Made by a program: the position numbers and the translations under genes
Origin: Acidimicrobiia bacterium
Lineage (GTDB): Bacteria > Actinomycetota > Acidimicrobiia > Acidimicrobiales > Poriferisodalaceae
DNA length: 38,246 bases
Assembly: GCA_012960315.1 (NCBI GenBank)
Contig: DUBN01000011.1
Location: 1-38,246, forward strand
Direction of reading: 5' to 3'
In this document: one piece after another, positions 1-8,709 of the stretch
How the letters are laid out: each line of letters begins with the position of its first letter
Position numbering within the stretch: position 1 is the stretch's first letter
The notes under the pieces: model-generated
Database searches by the model: none
What the model was told of the DNA's origin: nothing
Seen by the model: only the letters and a program-made list of their open reading frames with translations

Positions 1-723
<723 letters not shown>

Positions 724-823
724 GATCTCGCCAGGCTGACCAAAGGCCTGCCTGACACGATCGGAAAGCCCCTACTACGCTTCAAAGGGGTGGAATTACC
801 CCCAAACGCAGCAGCTGGCTGGA

Positions 824-916
824 ATTGATGCAGCATCATTGCTTGGCGAGCCAATCAACAACGCTGCGGGTATTGATGCAGCATCATTGCTTGGCGAGCC
901 AATCAACGACGCTGCG
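824..916 (-). repeat. 48-bp tandem duplication in the 16S leader
   Basis: Two head-to-tail copies with a 48-bp period (824-871 and 872-916) differ at one position in the shared part. Each copy can fold. An inner hairpin TTGG-CGAG-CCAA is flanked by GCAGC/GCTGC and TTGAT/ATCAA complementary pairs, so the duplication gives two similar stem-loops about 100-200 nt upstream of the mature 16S 5' end on the transcribed strand. Leader stem-loops are commonly involved in rRNA processing. A role here is inferred. Confidence 0.85.
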
Positions 917-1002
917 AATGATGTGTCATGATCATGAGTGACCTGACACGATTGTGTGGTTCGACCAGCGGTCACCGAAGTGACAGCCGATCGCCCGCAC
1001 TG

Positions 1003-1031
1003 GCGTTTATCGTCCTCTGTTCTGTTGTCAA
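1003..1031 (-). promoter_or_regulatory. candidate rRNA operon promoter
   Basis: On the minus strand a perfect -35 box TTGACA lies at 1031-1026. The best -10-like segment is TAAACG at 1009-1004, 16 bp further on, overlapping the alternative GATAAA. The -35 is convincing but the -10 is weak. The position, about 280 nt upstream of the mature 16S end and after the tyrS stop, suits an rRNA promoter. Confidence 0.35.
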
Positions 1032-1078
1032 GGAGCGCTGCGACTACGAATAGCGGCAGCATGCCGGCACACGCTCAG

Positions 1079-1094
1079 CCCCTTTTGAAAGGGG
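1079..1094. other. perfect inverted repeat in the tyrS-16S spacer
   Basis: CCCCTTT-TG-AAAGGGG is a 16-bp perfect inverted repeat. On the minus strand it lies 136 nt after the tyrS stop and upstream of the candidate rRNA promoter. It is not followed by a T-run on either strand, so it is not a classical terminator. It could be a transcript 3'-end structure for tyrS or a protein site. No other feature was seen in the rest of 724-1229 apart from the items listed. Confidence 0.5.
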
Positions 1095-1192
1095 TTAGAA
1101 CGGAGGTACCGAATCCCCTCAACGTTGTTTGACCAGCGCTAAGAGGCGAATGGCTACCCTACAGGCGGCGATGGGGTCGAAACAACCTTTAA

Positions 1193-1225
1193 CCCTAGAA
1201 ATTAGGGATATTTGACACCTTGTCA
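1193..1225 (-). terminator. weak hairpin pair after tyrS
   Basis: Immediately downstream of the tyrS stop on the minus strand are two small hairpins: TGACA-AGG-TGTCA (1225-1213) and CCCTA-ATTTC-TAGGG (1207-1193). The second is followed by TTAAAGGTTGTTT. Stems are only 5 bp and the T-run is interrupted, so termination efficiency is doubtful. Confidence 0.3.
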
Positions 1226-1229
1226 GTTC

Positions 1230-2519
1230 TCAGCCCACAACCAGTAAATGCCAGAGTTTCTTGCCTCGCCTCAGAAGCAGATATTTGCCATGGAGCAGAT
1301 CTTCACTTGTCGGTGACAGCTCGGCATCGGTCACTCGATCGCCGTTGAGGTAAACCCCACCCTCGGAAATAGCCCGTTTCGCTTCTTTACGACTCTGTGA
1401 CAGCTGGGTTTCTACCAGTAAATCAACAATTCCGTTGTTGAGCTTTGAACGCCGAGTCGAGGGAATCTCTCCGCTCACAAACTCCAACGCCGACTCCGAG
1501 ACTGAGGTGAGGTCAGCGCCGAGTTCGAACAACACTTCCGACGCCTCAATAGCGGTCATCGCAGCGGATTCTCCATGAACTACCGCTGTCAGCTCGCTAG
1601 CTAGCCTTCGTTGGCCCAATCGAAGATGGGGCTCACTTTCATGTTGAGTAACCACTTCTTCGACTTCTTCAGGAGATAAGAACGTGAGTTGGAGAAGTAG
1701 TTTGCGCACCTCGGAATCGTCTACCCCTATCCACGCTTGATAAAAGCGATAAGGGCTCATCTTTTCCGCGCTAAGCCAAATAGTTTCACCGCCCGCTGTT
1801 TTGCCGTATTTAGATCCATCGGGCTTAGTAAGAAGCGGCCAGGTCAAAGCATGGGCTGACCGGCCAAGCTTTCTGCGTATCAGGTCAACACCCAGCACAA
1901 TGTTGCCCCATTGGTCTGAGCCGCCGACCTGTAACTCGCAATGTTCATTTTCTGCGAGCCACAAGTAGTCATACCCTTGCAACAGCATGTAGCTGAACTC
2001 CGTGTAGGAAATACCGTCTCCTTCGGCCATGCGATTACGAACAGACTCTTTTGCCATCATCTGGTTCACAGTCACGTGCTTGCCTACATCGCGAAGAAAG
2101 TCCAAAACTCCGATGCCTACCGTCCACGCTCGGTTGTCGAGCAGCTTCGCTTGAGCGTCTCCTTCAAAATCCAGAAACTGACGTAGCTGGGGAAGAATCC
2201 CAGTCAAATTATGGGCGAGACCTTCATCGTCCAGGAGGTTTCTTTCGGCGCTTTTGCCGCTGGGGTCTCCCACCATGCCGGTGGCACCACCCGCGAGGCT
2301 GATTGGGCGATGGCCGGCGAGTTGAAATCGCCGGAGAGTCAACAGCCCAATGAGGTTTCCGACATGGAGACTGTCCGCCGTTGGGTCAAAGCCGCAGTAA
2401 AGGACAATCGGTCCTTTATCGAGCTGAGCGGCCAAGGCGTCGCGGTCAGTCGTGTCATGGATGAGCCCGCGGGCCTCGAGATCAGAAAGAATGTCCACAC
2501 CGACAGTGTGCCAAGACAC
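1230..2519 (-). CDS. tyrS: tyrosyl-tRNA synthetase
   Basis: Charges tRNA-Tyr with tyrosine in the cytoplasm, as a class I synthetase homodimer. The 429-residue length is normal for bacterial TyrRS. The HIGH-type motif is HVGN (52-55), preceded by the tyrosine-binding YCGFDPTADSLH segment. GGSDQWGN (199-206) is typical of the family, and the KMSKS equivalent is KYGKT (237-241). The last 70 or so residues form an S4-type RNA-binding domain (LVETQLSQSRKEAKRAISEG). The start is GTG at 2519; a second GTG at 2498 would give the more usual N-terminus 'MDILSDLEARG'. Neither has a clear ribosome binding site. It is the last gene before the rRNA operon and is preceded by two small membrane-protein genes. 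Confidence 0.97.
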   Translation of the reverse strand: MSWHTVGVDILSDLEARGLIHDTTDRDALAAQLDKGPIVLYCGFDPTADSLHVGNLIGLLTLRRFQLAGHRPISLAGGATGMVGDPSGKSAERNLLDDEGLAHNLTGILPQLRQFLDFEGDAQAKLLDNRAWTVGIGVLDFLRDVGKHVTVNQMMAKESVRNRMAEGDGISYTEFSYMLLQGYDYLWLAENEHCELQVGGSDQWGNIVLGVDLIRRKLGRSAHALTWPLLTKPDGSKYGKTAGGETIWLSAEKMSPYRFYQAWIGVDDSEVRKLLLQLTFLSPEEVEEVVTQHESEPHLRLGQRRLASELTAVVHGESAAMTAIEASEVLFELGADLTSVSESALEFVSGEIPSTRRSKLNNGIVDLLVETQLSQSRKEAKRAISEGGVYLNGDRVTDAELSPTSEDLLHGKYLLLRRGKKLWHLLVVG

Positions 2520-2547
2520 GAGGTCAAGGGTGAAGAACTTTTATGAG

Positions 2548-2799
2548 TTATTGATCCGCTTCGGCCACACCGTCGATAACTTCGTAACGTTCGGGGTGCA
2601 CGAGGTGTTGTCTTACGGTGCCAAAAAAGAGCAGCACTGCCAATGGCCCAAAGAGCAGCATCAGCCAGATCCAATTACTTCTGCGTCGACTTAGCTCAGT
2701 CCACGCAAGGCGCGGAACAGCAAACACAGAGGCAATTCCGTAGAGAACAACAACAGCTGCAACGACCAGCAAAATCCATACGACAGGGCCTGAGCGCAC
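2548..2799 (-). CDS. small membrane protein, PLDc_N-like
   Basis: An 83-residue protein with two predicted membrane segments (about 6-28 and 43-62). Between them is the loop 'SRRRSNWIWLMLLFGPLAVLLFF', close in pattern to the PLDc_N domain (basic-Asn-Trp-hydrophobic-Pro-Leu). That domain is the N-terminal membrane part of cardiolipin synthases and also occurs as a free-standing small protein in actinobacteria. No catalytic HKD domain is present, so it is not itself a phospholipase. It probably sits in the inner membrane with a short charged C-terminal tail. GTG start. It lies 28 nt upstream of tyrS and 22 nt downstream of another small membrane protein, so the three may be cotranscribed. Its function is unknown. 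Confidence 0.7.
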   Translation of the reverse strand: MRSGPVVWILLVVAAVVVLYGIASVFAVPRLAWTELSRRRSNWIWLMLLFGPLAVLLFFGTVRQHLVHPERYEVIDGVAEADQ

Positions 2800-2821
2800 G
2801 ATCAGAATCTATCGGCAATAT

Positions 2822-3088
2822 TCAGCGAATCACCTCATAGATCAGGAGCGTTGCAGCAGCTGAACTGGACAACATAAGCCCAATTCCCAAGGCCTGGAAT
2901 GTGCCATCGAAAACAAACCGTCCACCAAGTGCCAGGAGCACGGTTGCTAGAGCGACTGCTGGCAGCCAACGAGGACAAGAAGCGACGGTTATCTGACCAG
3001 GCAGCGACGCGACTAGGTACCAGCCGAGGGCGAACCCCATTGCTAGCAACAACAAATTTTCTAGCTGAGTCACCACAAAGCGCATCAT
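2822..3088 (-). CDS. hypothetical small membrane protein
   Basis: An 88-residue protein with no recognised family. It has three hydrophobic stretches (about 8-28, 42-60 and 66-86) separated by short loops, so it is a likely triple-spanning inner-membrane protein. It starts with ATG ATG. The 18-nt spacing after the Nudix gene and 22 nt before the PLDc_N-like gene place it in the same minus-strand run. The reading frame is supported mainly by this spacing and by the membrane-protein composition. Confidence 0.6.
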   Translation of the reverse strand: MMRFVVTQLENLLLLAMGFALGWYLVASLPGQITVASCPRWLPAVALATVLLALGGRFVFDGTFQALGIGLMLSSSAAATLLIYEVIR

Positions 3089-3106
3089 ATTGAACCTACA
3101 TGAGCG

Positions 3107-3727
3107 TCAAGCCAAGACCTGTTCAGCCAGCGCGAAACCGCAATGGCCGAGTCTTTGAGTGCTTTCGTCAAGAGAGAGTTCGGAATCTGTTAGGTCCGTT
3201 TTCTTGATCCATCTAAGTGCCTGGGATTCTTCATTGCCGCGGACTACTGCTTTTGGTGGAGCTTTGACGAGATATCGAATATCTAAATGTAAATGCGAAG
3301 GTTCCGATGCCGATCGATTGATAAAAAGATGAACGTCAATATCGATGGGGTCAGTCCATATTTCGAGATCAGCTATTCCTGTTTCCTCCGCCGCCTCACG
3401 AAGAGCGACTGATCCCAGGCAACCATTGCCATCTGCATGGCCTCCAGGCTGTAGCCATCTATCAACCTTCGTATGTAATAAGACAAGCCCCGAACTGCCA
3501 CTGTGATCAACAACCCAACTTGAACCGGTGAAGTGACCATCTAGGCACGAGCGATGCAGAGCGTCTTGATGCTTTGCCGCAAAATCGAGGACGGTCTGTT
3601 GCGCTCGCCTCTGGCTATCTTCTTTCGGTATGAAGTTTTCAACGGTTGCTACAGCTGCCGCTAAGCGGTGGTCGGGAGCGATGGTTTGGTCTTTAGCGCT
3701 GCACCAATGAGCGCCGTCGTGGGTCAC
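3107..3727 (-). CDS. Nudix hydrolase
   Basis: Predicted to hydrolyse a nucleoside-diphosphate-linked substrate, which cannot be named from sequence. The 206-residue protein has an N-terminal extension of about 70 residues before the Nudix fold. The Nudix box lies at about 95-117 and retains the helix REAAEETG (110-117), which supplies the metal-binding glutamates. The first part reads GGHADGNG, with Asp/Asn where the classical GX5EX7REUXEEXGU pattern has the first Glu; a GGHxDGD-type variant is familiar from related actinobacterial Nudix proteins. The gene starts at GTG and overlaps the argH stop by four bases (GTGA), so it is translationally coupled to argH. Confidence 0.9.
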   Translation of the reverse strand: MTHDGAHWCSAKDQTIAPDHRLAAAVATVENFIPKEDSQRRAQQTVLDFAAKHQDALHRSCLDGHFTGSSWVVDHSGSSGLVLLHTKVDRWLQPGGHADGNGCLGSVALREAAEETGIADLEIWTDPIDIDVHLFINRSASEPSHLHLDIRYLVKAPPKAVVRGNEESQALRWIKKTDLTDSELSLDESTQRLGHCGFALAEQVLA

Positions 3728-5103
3728 GGCAAGGCGTCCGCTAATTCACGCAAGTTACTGAGTTGCGCCGCAACGGCAATAGCCCCACTGCCGCCGTGGC
3801 TATTTCTTCGGTTTCGACCAATCCCGGGCTGAAGAAGCTCGGCAGCTTCCGGGCCTAAATCGCTATGCGCCTCCACTAGTTCAGTGAATTCGGTTCCATC
3901 GGCTAGAGATTGGCGGACCAAACTCGCGATGGTGGCGTGGGCCTGCCGAAAGGCCACTCCTCGCTCCACAAGAAAATCGGCGAGGTCGGTCGCGGCTGCA
4001 TATGGCGAATCAGCGCTGGATTGCATCGACTCGATGTTGAAACGAAGCGTGTTGATCATGCCGGTTAGAGCTAGAAGTGTTAGCCGTACCGTGTCGCAAC
4101 TATCGAACAACGGTTCTTTGTCTTCTTGCAGGTCTTTATTGTAGGTAAGCGGAAGGCCTTTTTGGGTCGTTAGAAAACCGGTCAGATTCCCGATGAGCCG
4201 ACCAGCTTTGCCTCGAGCTAGCTCAGCAATATCTGGGTTTTTCTTCTGCGGCATCATCGAAGAGCCAGTCGAAAATGCGTCGTCAAGTTCAATGAAATTG
4301 AACTCGCTGGAGGCCCACAAACACAGCTCTTCGCCCATTCTCGACATGTGTACTCCGACTGCGCTTAACGAGTAGAGCAAATCTGCGACAAAGTCCCGGT
4401 CTGAAACTGCATCAAGAGAATTAGCGAATAGTTTTGAGAAACCGAGCTCGTCGGCAACCATTTGTGGGTCGATCGGTAGAGAAGAACCTGCTAATGCACC
4501 GGCCCCTAACACCGAAACATCCGCTCGTCTACGCGCATCGCTCAGTCGGTCTATGTCTCTTAGAAACATCCAACAATAGGCAGCTAGGTGGTGTGCAAGA
4601 TCGACGGGTTGGGCTCGTTGTAAATGGGTGTAACCCGGGAGATAGATCTCTTGTTCGAGGGCCTCTTCCGCTCGGTCTAGTAGCGCTTTGATAAGTGACG
4701 CAAGCACTGTTTTGAGTGAATCGATTTCGCCTATTGCGACGAGACGAACATCATTGGCTACCTGATCATTTCGACTTCGGCCAGTGTGCATTTTTGCGGC
4801 AGCGGGAGTTAGTTCTGTCGCACGCCGTTCGACGGCAGTGTGGATATCTTCGTCAGATTCCGCCCAATCGAACGTTTCTTGTTCCATCTCCTCCTCAACC
4901 GTGTCGAGCGCGTCAAGAATCTCGGAAAGTTCTGCGTTGTCTAGAAGCCCAACCGCCTGGAGCATCCGAACGTGTGCCCTAGAACCCGCGATGTCTTCTC
5001 GAAACATGCGCTGATCGAAAGGCAGGGAGTCGTTAAGGGCCCGAAGAGCCTCGCTGGGGCCGCCAACAAAGCGACCGTGCCAAAGGGTGTTGCCATCCGC
5101 CAT
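3724..5103 (-). CDS. argH: argininosuccinate lyase
   Basis: Last step of arginine synthesis: argininosuccinate to arginine plus fumarate. The 459-residue protein belongs to the fumarase/aspartase superfamily and has normal length. Visible motifs are TGRSRNDQVA (107-116), GYTHLQRAQP (157-166) with the active-site His, and the signature loop SSMMPQKKNPD (281-291) with the catalytic serine. ATG start at 5103. It follows argR after 50 nt. In most actinobacteria argG lies between argR and argH, but here there is no room for it, so argininosuccinate synthase must be encoded elsewhere. Confidence 0.97.
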   Translation of the reverse strand: MADGNTLWHGRFVGGPSEALRALNDSLPFDQRMFREDIAGSRAHVRMLQAVGLLDNAELSEILDALDTVEEEMEQETFDWAESDEDIHTAVERRATELTPAAAKMHTGRSRNDQVANDVRLVAIGEIDSLKTVLASLIKALLDRAEEALEQEIYLPGYTHLQRAQPVDLAHHLAAYCWMFLRDIDRLSDARRRADVSVLGAGALAGSSLPIDPQMVADELGFSKLFANSLDAVSDRDFVADLLYSLSAVGVHMSRMGEELCLWASSEFNFIELDDAFSTGSSMMPQKKNPDIAELARGKAGRLIGNLTGFLTTQKGLPLTYNKDLQEDKEPLFDSCDTVRLTLLALTGMINTLRFNIESMQSSADSPYAAATDLADFLVERGVAFRQAHATIASLVRQSLADGTEFTELVEAHSDLGPEAAELLQPGIGRNRRNSHGGSGAIAVAAQLSNLRELADALP

Positions 5104-5153
5104 AAGTAAGTCCTGTCAGAAAGTTTGATGAAGTCGGTTCGAATTAACGGGCC

Positions 5154-5615
5154 TCAAAGCCCTGCTAAATCACGGAAATGTTTGGCCACTGCCTCGCCGC
5201 TCGTGTGTCGAGCAGCAATCACAAGAATGGTGTCGTCGCCCGCGACGGTACCAATGACATCGGTGGTGTCGCTGCGGTCGATCGCTGATGCGACAACATG
5301 AGCGGAGCCTGGAGGAGTGGTCAGAACCACCAGATTGTCAGAATGTTCAGCGCCTACAACCCAATCACCGCAGACTCGCCGAAGAGCTTCAATGGGAATA
5401 GCCCTTTGGGTCGCTATCTCGGGTATGGCATAGACCGTGTGGCCCCCTGCTCGAAGTTTCACTGCGCCGAGTTCGTCAAGGTCTCGGCTTACACTTGCCT
5501 GCGATGCTTCCACTCCTTCCACAGCCAGAAGCTCCACCAGTTCGCTGTGGTCACCGACGGAACGTTCCGCCAAAAGCCGCTCAATCAAGTGTTGTCGCTG
5601 AGATTTACTAGTCAT
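5154..5615 (-). CDS. argR: arginine repressor
   Basis: Arginine-responsive DNA-binding regulator, a hexamer that binds ARG boxes. The 153-residue protein has an N-terminal winged helix with the recognition segment SQASVSRDLDEL (38-49) and a C-terminal oligomerisation and arginine-binding domain with GTVAGDDTI (122-130), where the two Asp residues bind arginine. I chose the ATG at 5615. It overlaps the argF stop as ATGA, and the preceding GGAAGG can serve as ribosome binding site. An in-frame ATG at 5642 would add nine unusual residues. It lies inside the operon it should control; its probable operator is at 9773-9810. Confidence 0.95.
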   Translation of the reverse strand: MTSKSQRQHLIERLLAERSVGDHSELVELLAVEGVEASQASVSRDLDELGAVKLRAGGHTVYAIPEIATQRAIPIEALRRVCGDWVVGAEHSDNLVVLTTPPGSAHVVASAIDRSDTTDVIGTVAGDDTILVIAARHTSGEAVAKHFRDLAGL

Positions 5616-6511
5616 CCTTCCATCGCCTCCCCAACCAGCCACGAAAGCAGGCCACGAGCGCTGTGCATGCGATTGTGTGCCTGAAGGAACACCTTGCTTC
5701 GCTCGCTTTCCATTACTTCATCCGTGACTTCTTCACCACGATGAGCGGGAAGACAGTGCATAAAAATCCCTCGCTCACTTGCATCACCCATCAGCGTCGA
5801 ATCAACCCTGAATCTTTCGAACGCGTCTACCCTTTCTTCCTTCTGGCTTTCTTGCCCCATCGATGTCCACACATCGGTATAAATCACATCGGCGCCATTT
5901 ACCGCCTCTCGTGGATCAGAGGTCACCAATAACGAACCTCCAGACGCTAAGACATGGTCGGTATCCATTGCAGTAGGACCATGGCCAGGTGGAGACGCGA
6001 CCGCGGTGTCAATCCCGAGCATCGAGCAACCAATAGCCAGAGAGCGCCAGACGTTGTTCGCATCTCCCACGTAGGCGACTCGACCGACATCGGCAAGGCC
6101 AATTTCTTGTTCGATTGTGAGTAAATCCGCTAGGGCTTGCATCGGATGCGCTACATCAGAAAGTAAATTGATGATGGGCATGGCGTCGGTAGCGGCCATG
6201 CGTTCAAGACGATCGTGATCAAAGACCCGCGCTGCTAACACGGCGTGATATCCAGCCATGACGCGAACCACATCTTCCGCTGTTTCGCGACTATCAATGC
6301 CTAGTTCTTCGGGTTTGATGTACATGGGATGGCCACCGAGTTGGACAATCGCCATTTCCATCGAATTGCGAGTTCTACCTGATGGTTTTTCAAATATCAG
6401 CGCCACTCCTTGACCCTTGAGCACCTTGGGCGTAGCCAAGTCTCCCGAGAGTTGAAGAACTCGCCGAAGTTCATCGACGCTGAGGTCGTCAACCTCAAGA
6501 AAATGCCGCAT
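5612..6511 (-). CDS. argF: ornithine carbamoyltransferase
   Basis: Makes citrulline from ornithine and carbamoyl phosphate. The 299-residue protein is normal for anabolic OTCases. The carbamoyl-phosphate loop reads SGRTRN (44-49) where STRTR is usual. The HPxQ motif is HPMQ (122-125), usually HPCQ or HPTQ. The ornithine SMG loop is DVWTSMG (213-219) and the catalytic segment is HCLPAHRGEE (252-261). The last two point to a true OTCase rather than acetyl- or succinyl-ornithine variants. Its ATG shares one base with the argD stop (TGATG) and its stop overlaps argR, so three genes are tightly coupled. Confidence 0.95.
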   Translation of the reverse strand: MRHFLEVDDLSVDELRRVLQLSGDLATPKVLKGQGVALIFEKPSGRTRNSMEMAIVQLGGHPMYIKPEELGIDSRETAEDVVRVMAGYHAVLAARVFDHDRLERMAATDAMPIINLLSDVAHPMQALADLLTIEQEIGLADVGRVAYVGDANNVWRSLAIGCSMLGIDTAVASPPGHGPTAMDTDHVLASGGSLLVTSDPREAVNGADVIYTDVWTSMGQESQKEERVDAFERFRVDSTLMGDASERGIFMHCLPAHRGEEVTDEVMESERSKVFLQAHNRMHSARGLLSWLVGEAMEG

Positions 6512-7716
6512 CAGCTTCCTCCAAGAACAGCCGACAAGATTTCCAGTGCTTCATCGATCTCTTCAGAGGAAACAGTCAACGGTGGCGTGAGACGAATCGC
6601 TGTCGGGGTTATCCCATTGACCACTAGACCCGCGTCTAAGCATGAGAGCGCGATTTCAGGCCCAGTCATACCTACTACCTCGGTATCAATTTCAGCAGCG
6701 ATAAGAAGTCCGAGACCTCGCGTGTCGATGACATTGGGGACTTCCAATAGCCTGCCCATCAGGTCATCGCCGACCGCACGCGCACGGCTGGGGGCATCAA
6801 TGGCTTCCATGACTCGAAGGACTGCGCGAGCCGCTGACGTCGCAAGAGGTTGACCTCCGTAGGTTGTTGCGTGATCACCGGGCTCGAAGGCCGCAGCAAC
6901 TTCTCGCTTCGCCCAGATGGCACCGATGGGAACTCCATTTCCTAGTGCTTTTGCCATTGTGACGACGTCTGGTCGGGTCTCACTGGTCGAATCGAAGTGG
7001 TGTTGCCACGCGAACCACTCCCCTGTACGGGCGAACCCTGTCTGGACCTCGTCGAACATCAGCAGCATGTCTCGCTCGTCGCACAATTGACGAACCTGCT
7101 TCAGGTACTGACCGTCTGCGACATTTACCCCCCCTTCTCCCTGGACAACTTCCAGCAACACAGCAGCGCAAGAAGGATCGATCATCGCTTCTAAAGCATC
7201 GAAATCGTTATATGGGACGTGTCTGAAACCTTCGGGCAAAGGTTGGAATGTCTCATGTTTTTCGATTTGTCCAGTGGCATGAAGAGTGGCAAGGGTTCTT
7301 CCGTGGAATGACCTAAGAGCGCTGACGACTACATGCTTTCCCCGGCCACCGTTTTTTCGGGCAAGCTTGATGGCTCCTTCTAGGGATTCGGCTCCGCTAT
7401 TACAGAAAAAGACCTGTCCACCTCCGCCTTGAAGTCTGTCGATCGTCGCCGCGACTTCTAAACCCGGCACGGTTTCATACAAGTTCGAAACATGCAGAAG
7501 AGTCCGTGCTTGTTCGGCGAGAGCTTCAGCTACCGCCGGATGTGAATGGCCAATAGACGTCACTGCTAAGCCGGAAAGAAAATCAAGATACCTTTTGCCG
7601 TCGCGGTCATAAAGCTCTGTGCCTGAACCCCTGACGAACTGCACGGGGGGTTGCCCGTACGTCGGCATAAGTGGGTAGGCCTCTGGATCTTCAGCTGCGA
7701 TTGTTGATCTATTCAT
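6511..7716 (-). CDS. argD: acetylornithine aminotransferase
   Basis: PLP-dependent class III aminotransferase converting N-acetylglutamate semialdehyde to N-acetylornithine. The 401-residue length is typical. Visible motifs are the PLP phosphate-binding FCNSGAE (104-110), the cofactor-contacting FDEVQTG (221-227) and the Schiff-base lysine in TMAKALGNG (K256). ATG start at 7716, with AGGAC upstream as ribosome binding site. It lies 41 nt after argB and overlaps argF by one base, as the fourth gene from argH in the arginine operon. Confidence 0.96.
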   Translation of the reverse strand: MNRSTIAAEDPEAYPLMPTYGQPPVQFVRGSGTELYDRDGKRYLDFLSGLAVTSIGHSHPAVAEALAEQARTLLHVSNLYETVPGLEVAATIDRLQGGGGQVFFCNSGAESLEGAIKLARKNGGRGKHVVVSALRSFHGRTLATLHATGQIEKHETFQPLPEGFRHVPYNDFDALEAMIDPSCAAVLLEVVQGEGGVNVADGQYLKQVRQLCDERDMLLMFDEVQTGFARTGEWFAWQHHFDSTSETRPDVVTMAKALGNGVPIGAIWAKREVAAAFEPGDHATTYGGQPLATSAARAVLRVMEAIDAPSRARAVGDDLMGRLLEVPNVIDTRGLGLLIAAEIDTEVVGMTGPEIALSCLDAGLVVNGITPTAIRLTPPLTVSSEEIDEALEILSAVLGGS

Positions 7717-7757
7717 TGGAAAAATGTCCTGGTTAGTTGGGATTCTTGGGTCAGAAT

Positions 7758-8696
7758 TCAGTCGGTAATCATTGTCCCGATGCCTGCGTCGGTGAAAATT
7801 TCGAGCAGAGCTACATGGGGAATTCTTCCGTCGAGCAGGTGAGCGCTAGTGACGCCGTTGTTTACTGCGTGGACACACGCCTCGATTTTGGGGATCATCC
7901 CATCGGTGATTTGTCCAGATTCGAGCTTGGTCTGAAGCTCATCTGCGCTGATTTCGCCGATGAGCGAATCTTTGTTGTCTAAATCTTCGTAGAGACCTTC
8001 GACGTCGGTGAGGTACACCACCTTTTCAGCGCCTATCGCCTCAGCTACGGCGCCCGCAACAGTGTCCGCGTTTATGTTGTACGCCTGACCTGAGGCGTCA
8101 GTTCCGATGGTGGACATTACGGGAATAAGACCTTCAGCGAAAAGCTTAGTAAGTAGTGTCGGATCGACGGAATCGACGTCACCAACGAAGCCGAGTTCCG
8201 GGTTGCGAGCGGCCGCGGTAATAAGTCCACCATCCTCACCACTGACTCCAACAGCTAACGGCCCGTGGATATTGATTGATCCAACGATGTCTCGGTTGAC
8301 TTTGCCAACGAGAACCATTCGGGCGATGTCAAGGGTCTCGGCGTCAGTGACTCTCAGGCCGTCACGAAATTCTGGTTCCTTTCCTAGCCGTTGCATTAAT
8401 TCACCTATTTGAGGGCCACCTCCATGGACCACGAGCGGCAAGATCCCTACTTGGTGCATGAGCACAACATCTTCGGCGAAACGTCTACCCAGCGCGCCGT
8501 CGGTCATAGCACTTCCGCCGTATTTGATGACAACGACCTTGCCCTGCCAGCGTTGGATGTAAGGCAATATCTCTACTAAAAGCTCCGCGTTGTGTAAATG
8601 GTCCCCCACTGAGCGAGGCTCCATCAAGTTGGTATCTCGTTCTACAGGGGTTTCGTCAGGTTCTACTAGTCGAAGCGGTGGAGTGTTGTCGTCCAT
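7758..8696 (-). CDS. argB: acetylglutamate kinase
   Basis: Phosphorylates N-acetylglutamate, usually the arginine-inhibited control step of the pathway. The 312-residue protein belongs to the amino-acid kinase family. Motifs include KYGGSAM (the phosphate-binding Lys-Gly-Gly), VVHGGGPQIGELM, and the late NINADTVAGAVAEAIGAEKVVYLTDVEG segment, split here only for reference to its parts NADTVAGA and YLTDVEG. There is a 45-residue N-terminal extension before the kinase core, of the kind associated with hexameric, arginine-sensitive forms. ATG start at 8696 with GGAG ten nucleotides upstream. It begins 13 nt after argC, where argJ would normally lie. Confidence 0.96.
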   Translation of the reverse strand: MDDNTPPLRLVEPDETPVERDTNLMEPRSVGDHLHNAELLVEILPYIQRWQGKVVVIKYGGSAMTDGALGRRFAEDVVLMHQVGILPLVVHGGGPQIGELMQRLGKEPEFRDGLRVTDAETLDIARMVLVGKVNRDIVGSINIHGPLAVGVSGEDGGLITAAARNPELGFVGDVDSVDPTLLTKLFAEGLIPVMSTIGTDASGQAYNINADTVAGAVAEAIGAEKVVYLTDVEGLYEDLDNKDSLIGEISADELQTKLESGQITDGMIPKIEACVHAVNNGVTSAHLLDGRIPHVALLEIFTDAGIGTMITD

Positions 8697-8709
8697 TGGG
8701 TTTCTCCGA

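Noticed and set aside
796-1062. 88-residue frame on the minus strand with an internal amino-acid repeat
   Set aside because: The repeat is the 48-bp tandem duplication of the rRNA leader (a multiple of three). There is no family resemblance and it overlaps the rRNA control region.
5612-6511. ArgF as an N-acetylornithine carbamoyltransferase
   Set aside because: The SMG loop and HCLPAHRGEE are those of ordinary ornithine carbamoyltransferase; acetylornithine forms have a different segment after HCLP.
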